Positions 12,001 to 24,000 of a stretch of DNA of 64,000 nucleotides are shown here, piece after piece. Position numbers and translations under genes: made by a program. This DNA is from UBA2231 sp964415175 (GTDB lineage Bacteria > Elusimicrobiota > Elusimicrobia > Elusimicrobiales > UBA9959): assembly GCA_964415175.1 (NCBI GenBank), contig CAYPYG010000014.1:1-64000 (forward strand), given 5' to 3'. Under the pieces are notes generated by a model. It did not search any database. It saw only the letters and a program-made list of their open reading frames with translations, and had not been told where the DNA came from. The stretch's first letter is position 1. Each line of letters starts with the position of its first letter.

Positions 12001-15000
12001 GGCGGAGAGGCCAGCGGCGCGCCGGTGAGCGGGTCGACGAGATAGGCCTTGAGCTTCGCCTGCGGCCTGGCGTTGAAGACGATGGGGCCGTTGGCGTCCG
12101 TCCAGGAGGCGACGCCCGCGATGATCTCGCGGGTGGAGGAGACGACGCCGTAATCGGCGGCGTCCGCGGACTCCAGCCTGACCGCCGCGGTGGAGGCGGA
12201 GACCAGGTTGTAATAGACGTCGGTCAGGTAGACCTTCAGCGGTATCCGCGAACCGGCGGTGACCGCCCGCGGCGAACCGGCGACGCCGGAGGCGCTGCCC
12301 TGCTCAAGCAGCTCGCCCAGGCCCGAGCCGTCGTCCATCACGATGTGCAGCTGCGAGCCGCCGGCCGGCTCCACCATGATCCCCGCGGCCGTGCCGGTCG
12401 AAAGGCCGGGCTCGGCGCCGCTCGCGTCGAAGGCCTCGATCTTGAGCGTGGTCGTGGACTGTATGGGCGTCACGGTTATGTCCAGCGTGGCGGCGTTGAG
12501 CGGCACGCTGTCCCAGGAGGAACCGTCGTTCTCGGTGTCGTAGGGATCGCTGGTCACGATGCGGACGTTGCGGTTGTCCGTCTCGCCCGGATAATCGAGC
12601 CGGTTGAAGAAGGCGTCCACCGCGTTTATGCGCGTCTGGAAGCCGGAACCGGCCTGCTTGCTGCCGCCGTTGTTGACGCCGCCAGTGAAGCCCTGCGCCG
12701 TGCCGGGCGCCTCGGTCTGGTCCGTGCCGGGCCTGACGATGACCTGCAGGGCGCTGGCGGCGGCGGGCTTGACCGCGGCGCGCCGCACGTCCTGCGTGCA
12801 CTTGGCGCCGCCGCAGGCGGTGTTGCCGATGTCGGCCGCGGTGACGGTCCTGGAACTGGCCATGGAACCGCCGCCCTGCCAGCCGGTGGCCAGGAAGCGC
12901 ACCGCGAAGGAATTGACGCCGCCCGTCAGCGTCTTGTTGGCGAAAAGGCCGGAATCGTCGTTCTCCGCGGTGCCGGCGCCGGCGAATTCCAGGTCCACGG
13001 TGGGGTTGCAGCCGGAGACGCGGTTGAAGTACCGGTCCACGCAGCTGACGGTGGCGTACACCGTGACGCCGGCCGTCAGCACGCCGGGCAGGTACTCCTT
13101 GCCGCCCGTGGTCGGGTTGGAATCGTAGGGGCCCTTGCCGGGCCGCGCCGCCTCGCCGGGCATGAGCACCTGCAGCTTCCTGGCCGTGTCAGGCACGACC
13201 GTCACCGTGGTGGCGCCGGACGTCAGCGGAGTGTAGTTGATATAGCCGGACGAGAGCGTCTTCGCCGAGACGGTCTGCGTGGACGCCTGGTACATGTTCA
13301 CGGGGAAGTCCGTGGTGCCGCCGGAAAGCTGGACGGTGGACGGATGCACGTCGTAGGGATCGGAGGTCTCCAGCCAGACGGAGGGCTGCACCCCGATATT
13401 GTCCGTCGGGCTGAAGTAGTTCATGTACTCGTCGGCGGCGTAGACGACGACCGTGAAAGTGGAGCCGGCCGTCTGCTGCGAGGGGCAGTCGCCGGGACAC
13501 GGCCGTTTGCCGGAGGCGTAGTCGGGGTCCAGCACCTCGCCCGGGAGCAGGACCAGGAGCTTGCGGTCCGGCGGCGCCACCGTCTTGGCCCTGACCTCCA
13601 TGCTGTGCGTGGTGTTCCAGGAGCCCGCCACGCCGGCGCCGGAGACCGAGACGGTCCTGGCGGCGCCCTTCGACCTGGGGTTTATGCCGTAGGCCTGGTT
13701 GCCGCCGATAAGCGCCACGCCGGTGTAGTTCGCCTCGGCGTCGTCGCGCGGATCGGTGCTGGTCAGGCTGATGAGCGGCTCGCTGGAGACGTCCACGTTG
13801 TAGAACTGGTCCACCGCCAGCACGCGCACGTTATAGGCGGTGCCGGCGGTCTTGGGCGAGGGAGAGCCCTGGCGGCCCATGCCGTCGGTGGCGGCGCAGT
13901 TGTCGTTCTGGCTGACGCAGCCGGGCCGGTGGGTCTGCTCGGCGTTGAGGATCAGCAGGCGGTCGACGGCGGCGGTGGTGACGGTGATGTTCACCGCGCC
14001 GAAGACGGCGCAGTTGGGGACGCCGGCGTCGAGCTTGCAGACCTTCAGGTCGCGGCCGCCGGCCATGCGGAAATTGAGACCGTTGACGACCGGGGCTATG
14101 CCGTTGACGAAGACCGCGGCGTCGTCGGCCGGCATGCCGTCGCCCGGCATTTCCGGCGCGCCGGCCGTTTCGGTCATGAACCGCACCTGCCCGGTGAACC
14201 CGGCGGCGATGCCGTCGAGGTCGTCGCGCGCCTCCACGCGGACGGGATGGGCCTCGCCGGCCACGTAATTGTACGGGGGCGTCCCCTCGGGGACGATCAC
14301 GAACTTGGAGACCGCGGCCTGGATGCGCACGTCCTGCGCGACCGCGGGCGACTGCAGGTTCCCGGCGCGGTCGCGGGCGCGCACCTGCACCCAGTGCTTC
14401 TTGCCGCGCACCCAGCAGGTGAAGGCGCGCCGGGCGTCGTCGTCGGCGCATTTGAGGCCGCTGTAGGTCCATTCGCCGGAAACGAACGTGGAGGAGCCCA
14501 GTTGCACCAGGTCGAACCACTGCGGCGTCGGCCCCTTCGCCGTCCAGGTGGAGCCGTTCCACCAGTAGTCGTCGTCGTCCGGCACGGGGCCCTCGGTGCC
14601 CTCGTCCCGCCTGACGGAGATCTCTATGTAGCCCTTGTCCGGGACTCCGGAGGAGTTGAGGCCGGCGCCGGGGTCGGGCGAGGGTTCAGGATCGGCCGCG
14701 CCGCCGCCGAGCTCGTAGAGGTCCTCCTCCTGGCCGTTGGCCGGCCTGTTGTTCCAGGCCGAGACGGGCGGCGTATTGTCCACCAGGAACTCCGTCAGCC
14801 CCTTGGAGGCCTGGTCCTCGGCGTTGCCGATCTTGTCCTTGGCTATCACCTTGGTCCGGTAGTAATAGCCGTCCTTGAACTTCTGGGCGCGGTTGGTGAC
14901 CAGGAAATTCCAGGCGGTGTCGGCCGCGCAGAGCGGCGGGACAGGCTCGACCGCGGCGGTGAAGGACGAATCGGCCTGGTTGTACCATTTCGCCGAGCCG

Positions 15001-18000
15001 CCGTCGCAGGCGTCGGCGGAGGACGGCACCTCGCAGACATTGACCCGGACGCCCCAGGGGTCGCAGTCGCCGGCGTCGTGGTCGTTGATGCCCGCGGTGG
15101 CGTCGGCCGCGGTGCCGGTGATGGTGAAGTTGCCCGAACCGGTCATGGACAGGTAGTCCCTGTCGCCGTCCCAGGCCGTCCCGGCCGGGCCGGGGATGGT
15201 CACGGCGCTCTCCGGCGTGCGGCTGTCGTAGATGAAGGTCCTGGTGCCGTAGGCGGTCTCGTAATTGGCGGGGCTGGCCGTGTCCCGGGCGCGGAGATTG
15301 ACCTGGTAGACGTGGCCGCTGGTCCAGGCCGGCGAAGCGCCGGAGAAGGACGGGTGGGAGTAGTACCAGGCGTAGCTGGAGGGATATACCGCCAGATTGG
15401 AGGCCGGCACGTCGAGGAAGCCGCCGCCTGCGCAGCCGGCGGTCCAGCCGCCCTCGCCGTTGAAGCAGGAGCCGTCGGAAGCGTCGCGCACGCGGATCTT
15501 GAAGACGTCGCCGGCGGCCAGCGCCAGCCCGTTCTTCTCGGTGCCGGTGCCCGCTATCACCGCGTAAACGGGGACGGTGGAACCCTCGACGACGTTGGTG
15601 GTCACCGAGACCGGCGCGGTCACGTCGAAGTAGAAGGCGGCGGTGGTGTAGACGGCCGAATAATTGCCGGCGGCGTCCAGAGCCCTGGCGTTGACGGTCC
15701 AGAGATTGTTGCTCTCGGTCCAGGGCGGCACGTTGGTGGTGGCCCAGTCCAGGAGCCCGCCCGTCAGGATGGAGCCGCTGGAGACGTGCCAGGTCTCCGC
15801 GCCGCCGGCGAAGTCGCTGCCCCCGGTCCAGTACTGCTGCACGGGATGCTTGACGCGGAACTCCACGCGGACGATATTGTTGGCGTCCTGCGCCGTGCCG
15901 CCTATGAGCGGCATGGCGCTGTAGACGCCCGTGCCCGCGGCGGTGGGGGTGGTCAGCGCGACCGCGGGGCCGGTCACGTCCCAGGTGAAGAGCGACGGGT
16001 CCGCCAGGACGGCCTGGGTGTTCTTCGCCACGTCGTAGGCGCGGGAGTAGAGGGCGTAGGCGCCCGCGCCGAGCTGGGCGGGGGCCGGCAGGCCCGCGGT
16101 CTTGGTCCAGGGCAGGACGCAGGAGCCGGGCACGCAGGCGGTGGCCAGCCAGTCCGTCTCCTCCGGCTCCCCGGCGTGCTGGGCGGTCCAGTCCGAGCCG
16201 TCCCACCACTTGTCGTCGTAGCGGCGCAGCGCGGCCTGCACGCCGGAAACGCCGGAGGCGTTGGGCGGATCGTCGACGGCGGTGCCGCCTATCGAGGCCA
16301 GGGTCCGGATGAAGGAGGCCTGCGCCGGCGAGGTCACCGAAGAGGTGGGTCTGCTGACGTCGTAGTAGAAGGTCACGAAGGCGGTCTGGTTCGTCTTGCC
16401 GGACTGGTCCATCGTCCTGGCCTTGGCCTGGTAGGCGTAATGGTCCTGCAGCGTCAGCGAACCGCCCCAGTTCCAGTCGTAGACCGGCGGACCGCCGGTC
16501 AGCGAGGCGGCCGTGTACCAGGCGTTCGCCGGGCACTCGTCGGCCACGCTGGGGATGCTGAAAGTGGAGCCGGCCACGCTCCAGCAGAGCTTGGAGGCCG
16601 CTTCACGCACCGCTATGGAGGCCGAGACCACCTGGAACAGGTCGGAGGCCGTGCCGGAGATGCCGGGCAGCGGATTGTTGGAGTTATTGTAGCTCCGGTT
16701 GTTGACCGGCGAGACCAGCGCCACGGAAGGCACGCCCGAGTTGTCGTAGACGAAGTCGCGGGTGTAGACGTAATAGTTGCCGGCATTGTCCCGCACCCGC
16801 GCCCGGACGCGGTAGCTCTGGTTGCTGGTCCAGGTGGGCGTGGAGGTGAAGTTCCAGGGAACCTTGTAGTTGACCTCGGTGCCGGTGGAGGCGGCCAGCC
16901 AGCAGCCCCCGGCCGCGCCCGCGGTGCAGTCGTTGTCTATGATGCCGAAGACGGCGCCGTCCCACCAGTTGCCGATGCCGCCGGTCGCGGGATTGCGCAC
17001 GGCCACGTCCACGTACGCGACGCCGGAGCGGTTGCCGTCCTCGCTGTCCTTGGCCTCGCCGTAGATATTGCCGGCGAAAGAAGAGGCGTCCTCGTAGGCC
17101 AGGTCCGGTTCGAAGAGCTGCTCCACGGAGGGAAGGGTGGAATCGTAATAGAAGTACCTGGTCGTCGCCTGCGACAGGTTGCGCGAAGGCACGGCCTTGT
17201 CGTAGGCGCGCACGTTGATGTCGTAGCGTTTGTGCGTGCACCAGTCGTTCACGCCCTCGGCCGGGCAGGTGGGCCTGGACACGGACCAGTCCGCCGAAGA
17301 GGCGTTCCAGCCGGCGCTGGAGAGCCAGGTGTCCGCCGAGGCCGTCCAGTCGCTGCCGTTCCAGTAGAGAGAATCGTTGACGTTCTTGATGCGCACCTGC
17401 ACCTCGTCCAGCCGCGCGAAAGCGTGCGAGGGCGAATCCTGGGCCGTGCCGGAGACCAGGTCCAGCGGGTCGACCGGCGAACGGAAGCCGCCGTTGGAGG
17501 CGGGCTCGCCGACGCCGGCGGAGGGCGCGGCCTGGTCGAAGAGCCATTCTACGGCGGGGCAGCCGCTCTCCTGGGTATTGCCGGCCTGGTCTATGGCGCA
17601 GGCTTCGAAGCGGTAGACATTGCCGGACGTCCAGGCGCCGGACAGACCGGTATAGCTCCAGCTGGAGCTCAGCGCGCCGGGCGTACCGGCCGGCCCCAGC
17701 ACGGAGCGGACGGTCGGGCTGGACCAGGCGCCGTCCCAGTACCAGGTATCGCCGCCGGTCTCGTAGGAGATCGTCAGCAGGGCGCCGGCGACGCCGGAGA
17801 ATTCGTCGGCCACGGTGCCCGAGGCCAGCGAGACCGCGCTGCGCTGCATGCCCTCCGCCGGGAAGGAGACGGCCGCGGTGCCGGAGGTATTGTCCACGAA
17901 GAAGACGCTGGAGGAGATCCCGGCCGCGAAGTCCGTCTGCGTATTGCCCGGCGGCGGCAGCGTATTGTCCATCGCCCTGGCGAGCACCAGGTAGTTCACC

Positions 18001-21000
18001 CCGCTGGTCAGGTCGGCGGGCGAGGGCACCGAGGCGTAGGTCCAGGTGCCCGAGGAATGGCCGACGAAGTCGGCGTTGCGCCAGAGCGGGTGGCAGCCGG
18101 CGGCCTGCCAGGTCACGCCGGTCCAGCAGCGCAGGTCGTCCAGCCGCTGTATCGCCACCTGCACGTGGGTGGACCGCACGATGCCGGCGTCGGCCGGGCC
18201 CAGTCCTTCGCCTGCCGTACCGCTGATGACGGGGAAGGACTGGCCGCCGGAGAGGTTGGCGGGCTGCAGCAGCCGGGCCATCGGGGAGGAGCGGTCCACG
18301 GCAAAGAGCGGGCCGGGCTGCTCGGTCTCGTGATTGTCGCCGACGTCCACGGCCCGCGCCGTGAGCCGGTACCTGCGGCCGGCCTGCCAGGTCACGGCCG
18401 AGGAGTCGTAGGTCCAGGTGCCGGAGGAATAGCCCGTGAAGACGGCCGGCACCCATCGCGGGTCGGCGTCGAAAGCGAAGCCGTCCCAGTAGGTGTCCGC
18501 CGCGCCGCCCTCCTGCAGGTCGGTGCCGAGGTCCTTTATCTGCAGTTCCACCGAGGCGATGGCGCTGAACATGGAGGCGTCCGAGGCGGTGCCGCCTATG
18601 GAGGCCATGCCGCGGTAGAAGGCCCCGCTGGAGACCGAGGTCACGCGCGAGGACGGGGCCTCGGTGTCTATCTTGAAGCGCCTGACGGCGGCCGCGCCCT
18701 CCTCCGAATTGGCGCCGCCGTAGGAGGCCTGGACGGAGTCCCTGCCGTATATCCTGAAGACGTAGCTCTTGCCGGAGGTCCAGGCCAGCGTGGAGGTGGA
18801 CCAGTTCACCTCTCCGCCGGACGGGGCGGACATGTATACCGAGGTGGTGGAGAGCTCCACGCAGTCGGTGGCCGGCCCCCAGGTCTTCGCCTGCCAGTCC
18901 CAGTAGCGGTCGGAGCCTATGTCGCAGGAACCCGAGGCGTCCTCGTCCATGAACAGGCTGGCCCGCAGTTCGGCCACGCCCGAAGAGGCGTCGTAGGAGG
19001 TGCCCGAGATCGCCGTCAGCGGCTTGGTGGTGTCGTTGAACCCCTCGCCGTCGAAAGAAGGCACGCTGACGCGGGTCTGCGGCGCGACCGAGTCGTAGAT
19101 GAACGAATAGTCCTGCGTCCGCTCGTTGCCGGAACCGGAACCGCCGGGCACGGCCCGGTCGCGGGCGCGCAGACGCAGCAGGTAGGTCTTGCCGGACTCC
19201 AGCGAGGCGCCGGGACGGGTCCAGGACCAGGCGTCGGGCGTGCCGGCCGGATTATCGGTATAGGACGAAGTGGTGCGGTATACCGCCTCGCCGAAGGAAG
19301 ACGTAAAGCCCGAGCCGTCCCACCAGGAGGAGCCGGCGCCGGAGGCGCTGGAGGAGAGCGCCACCTGCAGGGTCCTGATATCGGCCGGCGTATCGTCGGC
19401 CGTACCGGAGAGCAGCGCCAGGCCGGCGCTCATGTAGCCGCCGTCGGGAGGACTGACCAGCGCCGCCGTCGGCGCGTGGATATCGTAATGGAACGACGCC
19501 GAGCTCACCGCCGCCTGCGCGTTGGAGGCCATGTCGGTGGCGCTGGAATACACGATATACTCGCTCCCGGAGGACCACGGCTGCACGCCGAAACCGTAGG
19601 TCCAGGCCGAAGGCGTGCCCTGCGCCTTGAACCAGTTCTGAGTGCCAGACACGAAGCCGCTGCCAGGCACGTACCAGTTCCCGCCGGCCAGCCTTATGCT
19701 CAGGCTGACCGTGCTGAGCAGTATATCGTCGGCCGAGGAGCCGGAGAGGGAGGGCAGCGAAGAGTAATAGGCCCCGGCGACGGGCACCCCGACGGACCCG
19801 GTCGGCGGGACATTGTCGTAGGTGAAGGTGCTGCCGCCGGTCAGGAAATCGGTCTCCAGCAGGCCCGAAGTGTCGGAAGCCCGGGCTACGGCGTAATAGG
19901 AGGCGCCCTGGTCGAGCACTGAGGCGAGGATGGTGCGGTAGGCCCAGCCGGCCGAGGCGGTGCAGCTGCCCGTCACCACGATATTGATGGAGGGGTCGAA
20001 ATAAGGTTCGACCTGCGGCCCTATATTGAATTCATAGAGCGCCTGCGACCACCAGCGGCCGTCCGAGAGCCGCCTTATGCCGATGTCCATGCGGTCTACG
20101 CAGGCCTGCACCCCGTGCTGGGCATAGTCGGCGTAGACCGGGTCGTAGGCCGTGCCGGAAAGCCCCTCGGTGTTGAAAGAAGCGGCGTTGACATAGGAGC
20201 CGGACGCCGGCAAGGTGGTCACCGAGACCGGCCTGTCGGCGTCCCAGACGAAGGAGGAATAGGCGACCGAGAAATTGCCGGCGGTGTCCGAGGACTTGGC
20301 GTGCACGCTGTACTGGCGGCCGTTGATGAAGCTGCGCGTGGCCTGGGTCGTGGACCAGATGGTATAGCCCGCCTGGGTTTCCGGCGAGAACCAGGCCTGC
20401 TCGGAGGAAAGTTCGTTCTCGGGCCGGAAGAGCTGCAGGGCCGGGTCCCACCACAGCACCGACGGATCGTTCTGCCGCACGCGCAGCCAGAGGCCGGACA
20501 GGACGCCGCCGGCGCCGGTGGCGCTGCCGGTGGCGTCGGCCGCGGTGCCGCGTATGAGCGGCAGCGTGGAGTGCACCACCCGGTAGGGCTCGAGGACGGA
20601 GACGGAAGGGGCGTCCGTGTCCGTGTACCAGCGGAAGGTGAACGACGGCGCCCCTCCCGAGGTCTTCTGGCTGTTGCCGGCCAGGTCGGTGGCGTAGGCG
20701 TAGAGGGTGTAGCTGGAACCGTCCACCAGCGCGGAACGCAGCGCGGCCGAGGTCGCGCTGGACCAGGCGACGGAGGCGCCCGCTCCCTCGCCGCCGGAGA
20801 CGCTGAAATAGACCGTCGCGGCGGAGAGGAAACCGGCCCCGTCGAAGTAACTGGTGGCCGGCGGCGGCATGCTGAGCTTTATGGCGAACTCCACCTTCTC
20901 CAGGCCGGCCAGGTCGCCGGAGGCGGTGCCGGCCAGCAGGGACAGGTCGCGTATCAGCGTGGTCCCCGCGGCCGGCGTGCTGATGACGCAGACCGGCGGC

Positions 21001-24000
21001 GTCGTGTCTATCACCACGTCGGCTATGGAGAGCTCGGCGCCGTAATTGGGCGACGGCGAGGCGTCGTCGCGCGCCCTGACGGTTATGGTGTAGCTCCGGT
21101 CGGAGAGCCAGCCTTCGGGCAGACCCTTGGCGTAGGTCCAGGTACCCGAGGAGGGCCCCAGCGGCGCGTAGCCGTTCATGACGCTGGGATTGCGCCAGAC
21201 GGAGCCGGCCGGCGTGGAGCTGAAGGAGATATCGTCGTAGTAATAGGTGTCGCCCTGGTGGTCGAACGAGATCCTGACCTCCACGCTGGTATTGGTGGAG
21301 ACCCCGGCGTTATCCGGGTAGTTGGGGTCCAGCACCTCGCCGTGCAGCGAGGCCAGCGTGGTCAGCCTGTCGCCGGGAGCGACGTTGATCTCCGTTATGG
21401 CCGGGCCCGAATGGTCGAAGACCACCGTCGCGGACGAAAGCGCGGTGGTGCTGAAGAGGGTCTGATAATTGCCCGCCCGGTCCTGCGCCTGGGCCCAGAA
21501 GACGTATCTCTTCGCGTCCGAGGCCGGGGCGCCGAACTGAGGCGGCAGCGCGGCGAAGGTCCAGGAGGAATAGAACACCGCGGTGGTGGTGGATTCCACC
21601 ACGCCCTGTTCCCCCCATTCCGCGCCTTTCCAGTACTTGTTGGCCGCCTGGTCGTAGATGTAGAGCCGGACATTGTCCACGGGCAGGTTATTGTCCGCCA
21701 CGGCGCCCGAGGAGAAGGACAGCGAGGAATAGACCCGGCCGTGCACCGGCACCGACAGCGTGGCCGTGGCCGCGCCGGTGTCGAAGGTGAAGATCTTCTC
21801 GACCGGACTGAGGTCCTCGTTGCCGATGAAGGACGGGTTGTCCGAGTCAATGGCATTGTCCAGCGCCTTGACCTCCAGTTTATAGGTGACGCCGTTCTGC
21901 CAGGCCGCCGTGGGGTAATTCACCACGAAGGTCCAGGAGGAACCCCACCAGACGCCCTCGTTCGTGGCCCAGTTGCTGGAGTCGGTCCAGGTGGAAGAGA
22001 CATTGTCGTAATACTTCCAGTCCGGCGTCCCCTGGCGCTGCAGCCGCAGGCGCACCTTGCTTATGCCGCTGGGGTTCTGGCCCAGGTCCCCGGCGGTGCC
22101 GTGTATGGTCCCTATGTCGCTGTAGAAATCGCTGGCGCCGGGATAGACCAGGAAGGTGTCCGGGGCCGTCTTGTCTATGCGGAACTCCACGGCGGGCGGA
22201 CCCTGTTCGGGGCGGTTGGCGCCGTTATACCCCACCGCGGAGACGGTATAGGAGGAACCGTCCACCCAGGATACCGCCGGGGAGAAGATATAGTTCCAGT
22301 TCTCCGGCACCGGCAGGCCGGCCGCGACCAGCACGGAAGTGGAACCGGAGGCGAAATAACCGTCGCGGTCCCCCTCCGGATCGTGCCAGTACTCGCCCGA
22401 GCGCTTGCGCAGCTCCATGAATACCTTCTCGGTATAGGGATTGGCCGTGCCGCTTATGCGGCTCAGCGCCGAGTAGTACTTTATGTCCGGGCCGGCCGGG
22501 GTCTGTATCTTGGTCCCGGCGGCGGAGGCGACATATTTGAAGTCCCGGCTGGACACGTCCACCTGGAAGTTCCAGGAAAGGTCGGCCGCGGAGGAGCGGA
22601 CGACATAGTAGCAGTCCGGGTCCCAGGTCACGGGCAGATCGTACTGCCAGGTCTTGCCGGCGTCGCTGTAGGCGGTGACGGGATGCCACTTAGGGACTGT
22701 GCTGTCCCAGCCCGAGCCGCTCCAGTATTTGCCGCGCGTGACCACCGAGGTGCAGTCGCCCTGGTTGTTATTGTCCCGGTTCTGCAGGGAGATATAGACC
22801 TGCCGGATAGCGGAGGTGGAATAGTCCACGGCAGTGCCGGAGAGCACGCCTACTATGTCCAGTTCGGCGCCGTCGGGACCGGGCGGCTGGAGTACGGCCG
22901 AGGAGGGGGCGCTGGAGTCGAAGATCAGGTCGGCGTAACGCTCGCCGGGCGCGGTACTGTTGCCGGCCCGGTCGCGGCCCCAGAAAGTGAAGCGGTAGCG
23001 CCGGCCGTCGGGCTGCTCCTCCCAGCGCGACCAGTAGGAGGTGGAGGGAAGCTGCAGCTGAGCCACGGTCCAGGAGGTCTGGTGTACGGAAGCCTCCAGC
23101 GTGGAAACGGCTACCGTCCAGGTGCTGCCGCTCCAGTAATAGCCCGCCGGCGGATCGTGGTCCGCGCCCGAGATGTCCTCTATCTTGAAGTAGACCTTCT
23201 CCACGCCGGCCGTCACGCCGCCGCCGGCGGTGTCCGGGTCGTGCAGCGTGCCCGAGGTCAGCGCGGTGGCGTAGACGTAGTTCGCCGAGAAGGTGGAGAA
23301 GGTCACCGATTCTATCACGGGCGTGGTGCGGTCCACGATGAAAGTGGCCGTGGTATAGGCGGTCTCGTAATTGGTGTACTGGCCGGCGGTGTTGACGGCC
23401 AGGTCCACGGCCTGGGCCTGCACCTCGTAGCGGTAGCCCTCGGCGAAATGGGCGCGCTGCGTCTCGCTGAGCGTCTTATACCAGGCGTCCAGCGGCGCGC
23501 CCAGGTCCGGCGGCGTTTCGAAAGCGGAGGGATAGCCCGCGTCGAAGGGCGGGTCCAGCCAGTAGTACCACTCGCGGTTCCCGTTCTTGTCCAGGCGGCT
23601 GACGCGCAGCTTAACCTCGGCCAGGCCGGCCCCGGTACCGTCGCCGGCGGTGCCGGCGAAGGTCCATACCTGGCCGTTGAGATAGACCGTCGTCCCCGAG
23701 AGGGCCGGCGCGGTGGTGACCGAGACCGGCATCGTCTTGTCTATCTTCACGCGTACGCCGCCCGAATGTATGTCGGCGTGGGTCACGACCGGGACATTAC
23801 CCAGGTTGTCGGTCACCCTCTGCTTCACGCGGTACCAGTAATTTGAGGTGAAGGCGGGGTTGGCCGTGTCGAGCTGCGTGAAGGTCCAGGAGCCGCCGGC
23901 CACGTGGAAGGCGGCGGTGGACCAGACCACGGCGCCGGGCGCGCCGCCGAAGCTGGCGGTCTGCGGGTTCCAGTACTTCTGGTCGTCCTCGCGCTCTATG

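Noticed and set aside
7371..19922. Plus-strand open frame of 4,183 codons
   Set aside because: It is antisense to the giant gene, is full of Arg/Gly/Val/His with no domain logic, and arises because high-GC coding DNA has few stops on the opposite strand.
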